Source: Pseudomonas fluorescens
GTDB taxonomy: Bacteria > Pseudomonadota > Gammaproteobacteria > Pseudomonadales > Pseudomonadaceae
Assembly: GCF_040448305.1 (NCBI RefSeq)
Contig: NZ_CP148752.1
Location: forward strand, 5,681,501 to 5,745,500
DNA: 64,000 nucleotides
Direction: 5' to 3'
Shown here: piece after piece, positions 55,233 through 64,000 of the stretch
Layout: every line of letters starts with the position of its first letter
Position numbering within the stretch: the stretch's first letter is position 1
The notes under the pieces: generated by a model
The model's input: only the letters and a program-made list of their open reading frames with translations
The model's database searches: none
What the model was told of the DNA's origin: nothing
Position numbers and translations under genes: made by a program

Positions 55233-55667
55233 GTGGAACACTCGCTCTTAGTTTGGTTGTTACCGACTCTTGCCCTGGTTGTGGGTGTCGCCATTGGGTT
55301 CCTGATCGCTCGCGTTGCACCGAACGCCGCGCCCAGCCGCACGCAGCGTCAGCTGGACGATATTCAGGAACGTTTCGACAGTTATCAGAATGAGGTGGTG
55401 ACCCACTTCAACAGCACCGCGACACTGGTCAAGAAACTGACTCAGAGCTATCAGGAAGTGCAGGACCATCTCGCCGAGGGCGCCAACCGCCTGGCCCTGG
55501 ACGAACAGACTCGCCAACGCCTGCTGGCTTCCCTGCACGCCGATGCGGCGCAGGCACCCCGTGAGCGCCTGACGCCACCGCGCGATCAGGAACCGCCGCG
55601 CGACTACGCACCGAAAGCCCCGAACTCGCCGGGCATGCTCGATGAGCATTATGGCCTGAAGAAGTAA
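55233..55667 (+). CDS. YhcB/ZapG family envelope protein (DUF1043)
   Basis: 144 residues from a GTG start preceded by AGAGGAAGGA. N-terminal membrane helix (about 5-27, LLVWLLPTLALVVGVAIGFL), then a coiled coil (about 38-90, RQLDDIQERFDSYQNEVV) and a proline-rich tail. YhcB (ZapG) links cell division and envelope growth in E. coli. Divergent from the alpha/beta hydrolase, followed by a strong terminator. Confidence 0.92.
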   Translation: MEHSLLVWLLPTLALVVGVAIGFLIARVAPNAAPSRTQRQLDDIQERFDSYQNEVVTHFNSTATLVKKLTQSYQEVQDHLAEGANRLALDEQTRQRLLASLHADAAQAPRERLTPPRDQEPPRDYAPKAPNSPGMLDEHYGLKK

Positions 55668-55684
55668 GCAGCTTTCGCGCATGG

Positions 55685-55727
55685 CAAAAAGCCCCCGGAC
55701 ATTCACTTGTCCGGGGGCTTTTTTGTT
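55685..55727. terminator. Terminator of the yhcB gene
   Basis: AAAAAGCCCCCGGAC and GTCCGGGGGCTTTTT form a 15-base stem with an eight-base loop, T run on the plus strand. Confidence 0.94.
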
Positions 55728-55756
55728 TCTGCGTTCTTCGTTGCCTGTACTGGCCC

Positions 55757-55850
55757 CATCGCGAGCAGGCTCGCTCCCACAATTGATCTTCAGCGGACAC
55801 AACCTCTACGACCAAAGGAGATCCCCTGTGGGAGCGAGCCTGCTCGCGAA
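55757..55850. repeat. REP pair (REPIN), long spacer
   Basis: Inverted copies at 55757-55781 and 55828-55850 with a 46-base spacer, between the yhcB terminator and the terminator of the OmpA-like gene. Confidence 0.87.
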
Positions 55851-55868
55851 GGGGCCAAAACTGACGAC

Positions 55869-55912
55869 ACAAAAAAACCGCTCGACCCCCATAAGGACCG
55901 AGCGGCTTTTTT
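55869..55912 (-). terminator. Terminator of the OmpA-like lipoprotein gene
   Basis: CCGCTCG (55878-55884) pairs with CGAGCGG (55899-55905); T run on the minus strand, 24 bases past the stop. Confidence 0.85.
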
Positions 55913-55935
55913 ACACCTGGGGTTCAGTCAGATGC

Positions 55936-56676
55936 TTAGGGGTACTGCTGAACAGTACCTTGCTGCTGAGCACCATACTGCTGGCCCGGAATCGCCTTGA
56001 GGTTGACCTCGACACGGCGGTTCTGCGCACGACCATTGACGTCAGCGTTGCTGGCAACCGGGCCATCCGGGCCGGCTCCGCGAGCGCTCAGGTTGGCACC
56101 GCTGACACCTTGCGAGGTCAGGTAGGTTGCCACGCTCTGGGCGCGACGCTGGGACAGGTCCATGTTGTGCTGGCGGCTGCCGGTGCTGTCGGTATAGCCG
56201 ACGATCTCGATCTGGTTCTGGCTGAACTCTTTCAGCGAGCCCGCCAGGTTGTTCAGCGGCTGATAGAAACCTGGGGCAATGTTCGCCGAATCGGTGGCGA
56301 ACGTGATATTGCCCGGCATGATCAGCTTGATCTGGTCGCCCTGGCGCTGCACTTCAACACCGGTGTTGGCCATGCTGGCGCGCAGCTTTTTCTCTTGCTG
56401 ATCGGCGTAGTAGCCGTAGCCGGCGGCGGAAGCACCGACCACCGCTGCACCGATCAGTGCGCCCTTGCCACGGTTATCGTGGTTGATCGCAGCACCGGCC
56501 AGCGCACCGGCCAGAGCGCCGAGGCCACCGTATTTCGCGGTCTTGCTCATGCCTTCGGAGCCGCTATCCGTCTGGCCCTGAGTCTGACCCTGACCGCCGT
56601 AAGGGTTAGGCGAGGCACAACCGGACAAAACGGCCACAGCTGTAGCGACAATCATCAAACGACGCGTGGTGAACAT
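55936..56676 (-). CDS. OmpA-family lipoprotein (YiaD-like)
   Basis: 246 residues. Lipobox VLSGC, lipidated cysteine 20. A glycine- and alanine-rich segment (about 47-85, GGLGALAGALAGAAINHD) is of the glycine-zipper type. The C-terminal OmpA domain (about 110-225) has VGYTDSTGSRQHNMDLSQRR, the peptidoglycan-binding signature. It probably tethers the outer membrane to the wall. Stand-alone gene. Confidence 0.93.
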   Translation of the reverse strand: MFTTRRLMIVATAVAVLSGCASPNPYGGQGQTQGQTDSGSEGMSKTAKYGGLGALAGALAGAAINHDNRGKGALIGAAVVGASAAGYGYYADQQEKKLRASMANTGVEVQRQGDQIKLIMPGNITFATDSANIAPGFYQPLNNLAGSLKEFSQNQIEIVGYTDSTGSRQHNMDLSQRRAQSVATYLTSQGVSGANLSARGAGPDGPVASNADVNGRAQNRRVEVNLKAIPGQQYGAQQQGTVQQYP

Positions 56677-56780
56677 GTAAAGCTCCTACTTTTTTTGCAT
56701 TCTGTGGTGCAACGGACCAAGGCATCAGCCTTTGCGGGCGTTGGATCATGTTAACGGGTAAAAATTCCGAATGTTACAAA

Positions 56781-57422
56781 TCAGCCCCGAACAAAGGGGT
56801 TCTCGCGCATTTCGTCACCCAGACGGGTATCCGGACCATGCCCGGTCACCACGGTCGCGTCTTCGTCGAGGGTGTACAGCCGCTGCTTGATCGAACGCAC
56901 GATGGTCGCCTGGTCGCCGCCCCACAAATCCGTGCGTCCGACGCCGCGACGAAACAGCGTATCGCCGGCAATCAGCAGCTTGGCCTCGGAAAACCAGAAG
57001 CTCATGGAGCCCGGCGTATGGCCTGGCGTGTGCAGCGCCACGCCACAACCGCAGGCCAGCTCTTCATCATCGGCCAGCCAGCGATCCGGGGACGGCACCG
57101 GGGTATAAGGAACGCCGAACATCTGGCACTGCATTTCCAGGTTGTCCCACAGAAACTGGTCTTCCTTGTGCAGATGCAGGGTCGCGCCGGTTTTCTCCTT
57201 GAGTTGGCCGGAAGCCAGGAAATGATCGAGGTGCGCATGGGTGTGAATGATGCTGACCACTTTCAGCCCCAGGGCGTCGAGACGCGCCAGGATCAGCTCA
57301 TGATTGCCACCCGGATCGACGACGATGGCCTTTTTCGTTATCGGATCACCGATGATCGTGCAGTTGCACTGCAACGGGCCGACTGGGAAGGTTTCGCGGA
57401 TGAGGGTGGGTTGCTGGGACAT
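56781..57422 (-). CDS. Metallo-beta-lactamase-fold hydrolase (YcbL/glyoxalase II-like)
   Basis: 213 residues from MSQQPTLIRETFPVGPL. Zinc-binding H62-A-H64-L-D66-H67 in IIHTHAHLDHF, further ligands in LHTPGHTPGSMSF and AGDTLF. The fold and length match the YcbL group, some of which act weakly as glyoxalase II. Role uncertain. The next gene on the same strand is 86 bases upstream. Confidence 0.9.
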   Translation of the reverse strand: MSQQPTLIRETFPVGPLQCNCTIIGDPITKKAIVVDPGGNHELILARLDALGLKVVSIIHTHAHLDHFLASGQLKEKTGATLHLHKEDQFLWDNLEMQCQMFGVPYTPVPSPDRWLADDEELACGCGVALHTPGHTPGSMSFWFSEAKLLIAGDTLFRRGVGRTDLWGGDQATIVRSIKQRLYTLDEDATVVTGHGPDTRLGDEMRENPFVRG

Positions 57423-57508
57423 CGTGGCCTGCTCGATAAACGGGGACGAGCGATTTTCGCACAATTGGGCAGCGAGCCAATGGCTGCGATGGGTAACATG
57501 AAAAATCC

Positions 57509-60247
57509 TTAACCCAACACCCCCAATTCCTTGGCCCGCGCCACCGCCTGCGTACGCCGCTCGACCCCGAGCTTGCTGTTGATGTGGCTGGCGTGGGTCT
57601 TGACCGTGTGCAGGGAAATAAACAGCTGATCGCTGATTTCCTGGTTCGAACAGCCCTGGGCAATCAATCGCAGGACCGCCATTTCCCGGGTGCTGAGTTG
57701 TTCCGTGGCCGCACAGGGCTCCAGTCCGGGACGGGCGGCCAATGCCGGAAGTTTTTCACTGAGGCTCAGGGAAACGGGGGTTGGCGGACAGTTTTGAAGC
57801 TGCCCACGCAGCCAGTCCGGGTGCTCGACCAACAAGCCCTCGAAGGGTTGCAGCCCCCCTCCGCCAGCGGCGTCCAGCGCCTGGGCCAGTGCCTTGCGTG
57901 CTTCCGGTTCCCGTCCGCTGCCCAGCAACAACGCCACTTTCTGGGTCAGCGCCATGGCACTAAGCATCTGCCGACCGCTTTGCTGGCCATGTTCGAGCAG
58001 CGCATTCAGACGCCCTTCGGCCAGCATCGGTTGGCCCTGGATGACGTCGAGCAAGGCTTGTTGCAATTCGATATGCAGCGGCAATTGCGGGTGGAATTCC
58101 GGTGGCGCGGCCCCGTTTTCACCGTTATAGGTCTGCCCCAGGCGCGCCAGCCAGGCTTCGGCCAGATCGGTGCGCCCCTGGGCCAGCCAGAGTTCACATT
58201 TGACCAGGGTGATCATGGCCAGGTAGTAGATCGGCGGCACGTCCCAGATGTGCATCAGCCGTTCGGCTTCAGCAAGTTCGGCAAAGGCTTTGGCGAACTC
58301 GCCGCTGCTGCCTTCCAGCCTGGCAATCACGCAGTGGCCGATCAGCACGCTGATGTCACGACAGGCCCGCGCCTCGCTCAAACCGGCCTGCAATCGCGCC
58401 CGCGCCAATTGCGGCTGCATGCGCAGGGCCAGCAAAAAGCCTTCGTACAAGGTCAGCCGGGCGCGAACCGCATACAGCCGTTGCGCAGGTAAGCTCTGCA
58501 GGCGCTGCATACCCTGACGGACCTCTTCCAGCGCCCGACAGATTTCCCCGCGAGCTTGCAGCACCCGGGCACGGTCGTAGTGCGCCAGTGCTTCGAACAA
58601 GGGGTTGCCGACCCGTTGCGCCAGTTCCAGCGATTCGCGATTAAGCCCTCGTGCCCGCCACAAATCACCGTCGGCAATGGCCAGGTTGGACAGGGTCGAG
58701 AGGCACATCAGCCGCTGGCCGTAACGCTTGGACGGAAGACTTTCCAGCGCTTCGCCGCAGTACCGCAGCGTCAGTTCGCGGTTGCCGCGCCCACGGGCAA
58801 TGATGCCGCTCAACGCCAGCCATTGAGCCAGCATCGACTTCTGGGCGGTGGCCGACGGAGCGGGTAGGAAACGGCTCAAATGGCTGGCCAGCTCTTCGGC
58901 GGCATCCAGTTGGCACGCCATCCCCAATGCCCAGCTATACAGCACGATCAGTCGCGGCGTGCTGATCAGCAAACTGTCAGGCAAGTCCATTTTCCAGCGC
59001 AACAACATGCCGACATTCTGCTCGGCCAGCAGTTGCTCTTCGGAAAGGTTCTGCACCAGGTTCGCCGCGACGTCCAGGTGACCGGCGCGCAAGGCCTGCT
59101 CCACGGCCTCATCGAGCAACCCCTGGGCATTGAACCAGCGGCAGGCACGCAGGTGCAGGCTGGCGGCCGGCACTATCGACTGGGAAGTCGGCCGCGTGCG
59201 CAACAGATCGGAAAACAGATGGTGGTAACGATACCAATGGCCATGTTCGTCCAGCGGCACCAGGAATACTTGGTGGGCGAGCAGGAAGCGCAGGATCTCT
59301 GCGCTGTCATGGGCGTCGCGAACGGCGTCGCACAGTTCGCTGCAAAAGCGTTCCTGGGGCGCCGTGTCATAGAGGAACGACTGGACCTCGGCGGGCAGGC
59401 AATCGATGACCTCTTCGAGCAGGTAATCGCGGATCAGCCCTTCCCCGCCGTGCAACGATTGCGGCAGCGCGCCATCGGTGCCCGCCTCCGAGGCGGCCAG
59501 CAGCCAGAAGCGTAACCCCGCAACCCAACCTTCGCTGCGCTCGATCAGGTTTTCCAGTGCCTCACCGCGCAAGGAACTGCTGTGCCGGTCGAGCAGGCTC
59601 AAGGCCTCGTCGTGGGTCAGGCGCAGATCCTGTTCATGTAACTCAAGCAATTGCCGCGACAGCCGCAGCCGCGCCAGATGCCAGTCGGGACGTTGGCGAC
59701 TGGTGACCATCACCAGCAAGCCATCGGGGAGATGATTGAGGAAAAATTGCAGGCAACGGTCCAGCACCGGCCCCTGGGCCAGATGGTAATCATCCAGCAC
59801 CAGCAGCAATGGCGTCGCCGGGGAAAGGTGCTCGGCCAATTCGTCGAGCAGGCCGTCCAGCCATTCTTCAAACGCGAACGGCTGATGGCGCTGGCGCATT
59901 TTCAACAGCCCGAGGGATTGCCTGCCCAGGTGCGGAAAATAGTCCTGGAGGCCTTCCAGCAGGCGCTCGAGAAAACGCCCCGGGTCACTGTCGCGCGGGC
60001 TCAACCCCAGCCAGAGACTTTGCCAGTGCGCCGGTAACCCCTGACAAAATTCCACCGCCAACGAACTCTTGCCGAACCCTGCCGGTGCGCTGACCAGCAA
60101 TAACCTGCCACCGAGCCCGGCACTCAGGCGCTCGCACAAACGTGGACGCAGCACATGGCCGTCGGGCAACGGCGGGCGGAAGAAGCGCCCGTCGAGTGTT
60201 GCGACAGCAACGTGTGCAGAACCTGGGGATGTAGACAAATCAGTCAT
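57509..60247 (-). CDS. MalT-type LuxR-family transcriptional regulator
   Basis: 912 residues, the size of MalT-like signal-transducing ATPases. P-loop SAPAGFGKSS near 53-62, acidic LLVLDDYH near 150 (Walker B-like), a winged and TPR-like helical region (about 350-800), and a LuxR helix-turn-helix at the C-terminus (about 845-905, LSTREMAVLRLIAQGCSNQEI). It lies beside the DUF1302-DUF1329 pair on the same strand and is therefore the likely activator of those genes, as seen for similar clusters in Pseudomonas. The inducer is unknown. Confidence 0.92.
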   Translation of the reverse strand: MTDLSTSPGSAHVAVATLDGRFFRPPLPDGHVLRPRLCERLSAGLGGRLLLVSAPAGFGKSSLAVEFCQGLPAHWQSLWLGLSPRDSDPGRFLERLLEGLQDYFPHLGRQSLGLLKMRQRHQPFAFEEWLDGLLDELAEHLSPATPLLLVLDDYHLAQGPVLDRCLQFFLNHLPDGLLVMVTSRQRPDWHLARLRLSRQLLELHEQDLRLTHDEALSLLDRHSSSLRGEALENLIERSEGWVAGLRFWLLAASEAGTDGALPQSLHGGEGLIRDYLLEEVIDCLPAEVQSFLYDTAPQERFCSELCDAVRDAHDSAEILRFLLAHQVFLVPLDEHGHWYRYHHLFSDLLRTRPTSQSIVPAASLHLRACRWFNAQGLLDEAVEQALRAGHLDVAANLVQNLSEEQLLAEQNVGMLLRWKMDLPDSLLISTPRLIVLYSWALGMACQLDAAEELASHLSRFLPAPSATAQKSMLAQWLALSGIIARGRGNRELTLRYCGEALESLPSKRYGQRLMCLSTLSNLAIADGDLWRARGLNRESLELAQRVGNPLFEALAHYDRARVLQARGEICRALEEVRQGMQRLQSLPAQRLYAVRARLTLYEGFLLALRMQPQLARARLQAGLSEARACRDISVLIGHCVIARLEGSSGEFAKAFAELAEAERLMHIWDVPPIYYLAMITLVKCELWLAQGRTDLAEAWLARLGQTYNGENGAAPPEFHPQLPLHIELQQALLDVIQGQPMLAEGRLNALLEHGQQSGRQMLSAMALTQKVALLLGSGREPEARKALAQALDAAGGGGLQPFEGLLVEHPDWLRGQLQNCPPTPVSLSLSEKLPALAARPGLEPCAATEQLSTREMAVLRLIAQGCSNQEISDQLFISLHTVKTHASHINSKLGVERRTQAVARAKELGVLG

Positions 60248-60357
60248 AGCCGGCTCTTGTTTGAATTGCGGGTGGCGGCGTTGCAGATGTCCGCAGCCTA
60301 GCCGTAAACGGATAGGGAATGAAGGTAATTGCTACAAATGGCTACAAAAAGTCTACA

Positions 60358-60394
60358 AACAAAAAAAACGCCCCGAACCAGTCGGGGCGTTTTC
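60358..60394 (-). terminator. Terminator after the DUF1329 gene
   Basis: AACGCCCCGA and TCGGGGCGTT form a ten-base stem with a five-base loop; eight T follow on the minus strand. It separates the DUF1302-DUF1329 transcript from the regulator gene. Confidence 0.93.
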
Positions 60395-60422
60395 AGAGGG
60401 TGCGGCCTCTACTCAGTTCACC

Positions 60423-61787
60423 TTAGCGAACACCATCCTGACGCAAGGCGGCCGGGGTGAAGTCGCTGGTGGTGGCAGTGAAGCCGAAGTCATAGGCCGA
60501 TTTCTCTTCGTTCTTCATGCCCAGCGCCAGGTAACGACCCGATTGCAGGTCATACAGGGTTTCGAGGGCATACCACGGCACTTGCTTGTCGTAGTAGTTC
60601 TCGGCATGGGCCTCGGCGACTCGCCACAGTTGACCGCGACCGTCGTAGTGATCGATCACCGCGGCTTGCCAGGTGTCTTCGTCAATGTAGAAGTCACGCT
60701 TGGCGTAGATGTGACGCTGACCGTCCTTCAGGGTTGCAACCACATGCCACACACGACGCAACTCGTAACGAGCCAGGTCCTGGTTGATGTGACCGGCCTT
60801 GATGATGTCGGCGTACTTGAGCTTCGGATCGTCGAGTTTGTAGGCATCGGAGCCGATGTACATCTCTTTCTTGCCTTCGAGCTTCCAGTCGTAACGATCC
60901 GGTGCACCGTTGAACATGTCCAGGTTGTCGGAGGTACGCAGGCCGTCGGCTGCAGTACCCGGGCCGTCATAGGACACTTGCGGTGCACGGCGCACACGAC
61001 GCTGACCGGCGTTGTAGACCCACGCCGAGCGCGGCTCCTTCACCTGGTCGAGGGTCTCGTGCACCAGCAGCACACCACCGGCCAGACGTGCCGGAGCAGT
61101 CACTTTCTGCTTGAAGTAGAACAGGATGTTGCCCGGGTTTTTCGGGTCGTAGTCCTTCATCTTGTCGCGGAACACGAACTGGTCCTGGAAATACACCAGG
61201 CTGAACGAACCGTTCGGCTGTGGTGTGGCCTGGGTTACCAGACGGGTCACGCTGCCCCCGCGATAGCGGGTGATGTGGTTCCAGATGACTTCAACGCCGC
61301 TTTTCGGAATCGGGAACGGAATGGCGGTTTCAAAGTTTTCCAGGCCGTTGCCGCCGGACACCAGATTGGTGTTGGTGGCATTGCGCTTGATGGCGGCGAA
61401 CACGTCATCCGGCACGGTAGCACCGCGATGGGACGGATAGACCGGCATCTTGAAGGTTTCCGGGTAGCGCTTGAACATCGCGTACTGGCCCGGTGCGAGC
61501 TTTTCCTTGTACTGGTCGACGTTCTGCGCCGTGATGGTGAACAGCGGTTTTTCGCTGGCGAACGGATTGGACAGGAAACCTTTGCTGTCGACCGTACCGG
61601 CGTTCTTCGGCATCGGTTTCCAGGCAGGGATCGAACCGTCGGCATTACCTGCCATTTCGGCGCCCATCGGGGTCAGGCTCTTGCCCAGTTTGTCGGCCTC
61701 GGCCTGGGGAACCGCTGCGATGACGCTGGTCGCCAGCAGCGAAAGGCCCAGAACACCGGCGTGGAACAGACTCTTTGTTATTTTCAT
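60423..61787 (-). CDS. DUF1329 exported protein
   Basis: 454 residues. Sec signal peptide (about 1-25, LGLSLLATSVIAA). The rest is the DUF1329 domain, which has a LolB-like fold that can hold hydrophobic ligands. Known members occur next to DUF1302 proteins, RND/MMPL exporters and sensor-like proteins in clusters for hydrophobic compounds. Here it directly follows the DUF1302 gene (28-base gap). Confidence 0.93.
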   Translation of the reverse strand: MKITKSLFHAGVLGLSLLATSVIAAVPQAEADKLGKSLTPMGAEMAGNADGSIPAWKPMPKNAGTVDSKGFLSNPFASEKPLFTITAQNVDQYKEKLAPGQYAMFKRYPETFKMPVYPSHRGATVPDDVFAAIKRNATNTNLVSGGNGLENFETAIPFPIPKSGVEVIWNHITRYRGGSVTRLVTQATPQPNGSFSLVYFQDQFVFRDKMKDYDPKNPGNILFYFKQKVTAPARLAGGVLLVHETLDQVKEPRSAWVYNAGQRRVRRAPQVSYDGPGTAADGLRTSDNLDMFNGAPDRYDWKLEGKKEMYIGSDAYKLDDPKLKYADIIKAGHINQDLARYELRRVWHVVATLKDGQRHIYAKRDFYIDEDTWQAAVIDHYDGRGQLWRVAEAHAENYYDKQVPWYALETLYDLQSGRYLALGMKNEEKSAYDFGFTATTSDFTPAALRQDGVR

Positions 61788-61815
61788 ATGTGTGTTCGTC
61801 CTGAAAATACTGTGC

Positions 61816-63717
61816 TTAGAAGTTCACGCCGAGGCTGAGCGCAACGAAGTCGCGGTCATCCACGGTGGTGTACTTGCCGTCGAAGAAGTTGGTGTACGCC
61901 AGGCTCGCGGTATAGGTGTTCTGGTACTCGGCGTCGACACCCAGGCTCACTGCCTTGCGGCCTTCCTCGAAGTTGCCGCCAGGGCCAGGGGAGTAACCGC
62001 TCACGTCATGGGACCAGGCAACGTTCGGTTTGAGGTTCACACCGGCAAACACGTCGTTGTATTCCCAGATGGCGCGACCGCGGTAACCCCACGAAGTCGC
62101 GGTGGTGAAACCTTCGTCGTCGCAGTTGCGGCTGCGGTTGTTGGTCGGCGTACCCGGGCCGGCACCGTTGATGGTGCTAGTGTTGAGCGCCACGCAGGTA
62201 TCGAGCGCGCCAGAGGCTGGCAACTCACCCGGGCCGTAGACCGGATCGCGGCCATAACGAACGTCGGAAGTGCTTTCCAGGCCGCCAACGTGGGTCACGC
62301 CCACTTCACCCACCAGGGTCAGACGGCTGGCGCCCATGACCTGGTCGAAGAAGTGCGTCAGGGTGGTCTGGAACTGGGTGATTTCCTTGCGACGATACCC
62401 GTGCAGGTCCTGACCCGGCACGCCGGTAAGCAGCGATGCATTGGTCAACGGGTTGTTCGGGTTGTTGTTGCCTATAGGACGGACACCGGAGAACAGGATG
62501 TCCGTGGAGTTGAGCTGCACCGGAGCGTTCGGACGGTAGCTGATCTCACCGCTCCACGCCGTACCGGTAGGCAGGGTGGTGGAGAAGCTCAGACCGTAGA
62601 GGCGGATGTCTTCCGGGTACTCGATGAAGTACTGCGAATTACCCGCCACCAGCAATGGCGCCAGCGCGGCGAACGGGCCTGGAAGCCCCGCTGCTGTGTT
62701 GTAGACCGATTGCGGCGCACCGGTGGCGCTGAAGATCGGCGCACGACTGTGGTAATTCATGAAGTAGGCGCCGAACTCGGTGTCCAGCGGATCGAACATG
62801 TACTTGAAGGACGCACCCCACTGACCGCTGTCCCGGGCATCGCGATCCGGGCCGCGACGAACCAGAACACCTTCCTCGTTGACGTCAACGCCGTTGGCGG
62901 CCAAAGGCCCCAGGGCAATCGCCGGAATTTGCGAGCGTTTGTTCAGTACACGCAGGTTGTTGTCGCAGCCATCGGCAACGATGTCTGGCTGAGAGAAGAA
63001 CGTGCCGCAGTTGTCGACGACAGTCTGGTCCCATTCAATTTGGTAAAACGCTTCGGCCGACAGGTTTTCGGTCAGGCTCTGGGACACATAGAACATGTTG
63101 ACCGGGATCAGGCCTTCCTTGATCTCGGCACCCGGACGACGGAACGCGGACACGTCGATCGGGTTGATCGAGTTGATGCCACCACCGATGAAGGTACTTT
63201 CACCCCAGCTCACGACCTGCTTGCCCAGTCGCACGGAGCCTGGCTGATCGGCAATGGCGTAGTTGTGGTAGACGAAGGCGTCGAGGATCTGGCCGCCGGC
63301 AGACTTGGCGCCCTCCTTGCGGCCCTCGTCGCTGATGTCCTTGAACGGACGGCTTTCGTCCTTCAGTTCAAAGTCGTACCAGTATTTGCCACGGACGAAA
63401 ACACCGGTATCGCCGTATTTCAGTTCAAGGTCATGGATGCCCTTGAAGATCTTCGAGAAGGTTTCCCCGCTCTTGAAGTTCAGGTGACCGTCATCAGAAG
63501 TCTGGGACAGACCCTTGCCGCCGTTGTTGACACCGATGAGGTTCTTGTTGGCACTTTCGGTAGACCAACTGGCACCGATCGACAGGGATGAGTCGAACTG
63601 ACCTTCGATTTCACCGACGTTGAAACTGACGCCGAATGCTGGCCCGGCGAGCGTAGAGGCAAGACTGACAGCCAGGGGCAGTTTCGCCCGGCGCCAGAAC
63701 TGGTTAACTGATGTCAT
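61816..63717 (-). CDS. DUF1302 exported, probably outer-membrane beta-barrel protein
   Basis: 633 residues. Signal peptide (about 1-29, LPLAVSLASTLAGPAFG), then a repeat-rich beta pattern with many aromatic residues and a C-terminus ending in phenylalanine (LSLGVNF), the classic outer-membrane barrel end. The DUF1302 family is thought to be porin-like. First gene of the pair; the upstream 180 bases carry the promoter, in which I found no certain site. Confidence 0.9.
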   Translation of the reverse strand: MTSVNQFWRRAKLPLAVSLASTLAGPAFGVSFNVGEIEGQFDSSLSIGASWSTESANKNLIGVNNGGKGLSQTSDDGHLNFKSGETFSKIFKGIHDLELKYGDTGVFVRGKYWYDFELKDESRPFKDISDEGRKEGAKSAGGQILDAFVYHNYAIADQPGSVRLGKQVVSWGESTFIGGGINSINPIDVSAFRRPGAEIKEGLIPVNMFYVSQSLTENLSAEAFYQIEWDQTVVDNCGTFFSQPDIVADGCDNNLRVLNKRSQIPAIALGPLAANGVDVNEEGVLVRRGPDRDARDSGQWGASFKYMFDPLDTEFGAYFMNYHSRAPIFSATGAPQSVYNTAAGLPGPFAALAPLLVAGNSQYFIEYPEDIRLYGLSFSTTLPTGTAWSGEISYRPNAPVQLNSTDILFSGVRPIGNNNPNNPLTNASLLTGVPGQDLHGYRRKEITQFQTTLTHFFDQVMGASRLTLVGEVGVTHVGGLESTSDVRYGRDPVYGPGELPASGALDTCVALNTSTINGAGPGTPTNNRSRNCDDEGFTTATSWGYRGRAIWEYNDVFAGVNLKPNVAWSHDVSGYSPGPGGNFEEGRKAVSLGVDAEYQNTYTASLAYTNFFDGKYTTVDDRDFVALSLGVNF

Positions 63718-63899
63718 CGACGCTACTCCATGTGCATTTTATTTTTATGGCAAGAGCACTTCTAAAAACGCTGTGGATAACCGGGAGCCATGGCATCCCA
63801 AAGTCATTCCAAAGTTGCATCGCCCCGGTTTGTGCGGTTGCCCCGTTCTTAAAAATCCTTGAGCGGACTATAGCCAGCAGGTAGTAGCGCTTGATCCCT

Positions 63900-63998
63900 C
63901 TAAAGTGTGATTTGCAGTTGCCAGCCACTCTGGAACAGTCCTTTCGCCAGTCCGACACCCGTCGGCACGGCAAGGATGGCTGAAAATTTCGATTTGAC
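63900..63998 (-). CDS. Possible C-terminal tail of a gene beyond the right edge
   Basis: One minus-strand frame reads open from the edge for 32 codons and stops at 63900. Its peptide, with segments such as AILAVPTGVGLAKGLFQSGW, looks protein-like and has Pseudomonas-like codons. No family is recognisable. A different frame of 98 codons over the same region looks random. The assignment is tentative. Confidence 0.3.
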   Translation of the reverse strand, partial: VKSKFSAILAVPTGVGLAKGLFQSGWQLQITL

Positions 63999-64000
63999 AA

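Noticed and set aside
61471..63591. Plus-strand open frame of 706 codons opposite the DUF1302 gene
   Set aside because: Mirror frame of a GC-rich gene; no domain, and the minus-strand product has a signal peptide and barrel end.
63704..64000. Minus-strand frame of 98 codons at the right edge
   Set aside because: It covers the probable promoter of the DUF1302 gene and reads an implausible peptide; a different frame ending at 63900 looks more protein-like.

Overview
The window is a stretch of chromosome from a fluorescent Pseudomonas (P. fluorescens group, species not determined). This rests on the high GC and typical codon use, on dispersed REP palindromes of the GTGGGAGCGAGCCTGCTCGCGA type, and on a gene order from lpxC to yhcB that matches, from memory, the P. 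aeruginosa backbone (dcw cluster, rnpB, lpoA, sspAB, petABC, rplM-rpsI, trpS). No tRNA, rRNA, CRISPR array, prophage or IS transposase was found.

Layout. 1-5128: an AaeXAB-like aromatic-acid efflux operon (outer-membrane channel, FUSC pump, DUF1656 subunit cut by the left edge) diverging from a LysR regulator. 5129-5843: no gene, but REP palindromes and a hairpin-rich intergenic repeat. 5844-12137: an RND adaptor and pump followed by an OmpR-type response regulator and a histidine kinase. 12388-14359: a small secreted protein and a membrane diguanylate cyclase. 14520-32352: the division and cell-wall (dcw) cluster, read right to left from mraZ to ftsZ and then lpxC, almost entirely with overlapping stop and start codons, behind a clear sigma70 promoter and a three-repeat MraZ operator. 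32709-33062: RNase P RNA. 33138-37667: rsmI, then divergently lpoA-yraN-diaA-dolP. 37719-42607 (leftward): sspA-sspB, the cytochrome bc1 operon petABC, and rplM-rpsI. 42853-46276: an aldo/keto reductase, a long-chain-type acyl-CoA dehydrogenase and a GlxA-type AraC regulator.

46476-51788 is the accessory highlight. It holds a flavin L-amino-acid 2-monooxygenase-like enzyme, a nitrilase-superfamily amidohydrolase, an internally duplicated membrane protein of no family I recognise, and an asparaginase. The first two have the logic of the DavB/DavA lysine route or of tryptophan to indoleacetamide to indoleacetate: oxidative decarboxylation of an amino acid to an amide, then hydrolysis to the acid and ammonia. 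The block sits inside an otherwise conserved backbone, its first gene is visibly richer in A+T, and it is flanked by a collapsed REP palindrome and a terminator.

51879-57422: zapE, trpS (with an extra C-terminal domain), an alpha/beta hydrolase, yhcB/zapG, an OmpA-type lipoprotein and a metallo-beta-lactamase-fold hydrolase. 57509-63717: a MalT-type LuxR regulator next to a DUF1302-DUF1329 pair, probably an envelope system for a hydrophobic substrate. The right edge may hold the tail of one more gene.
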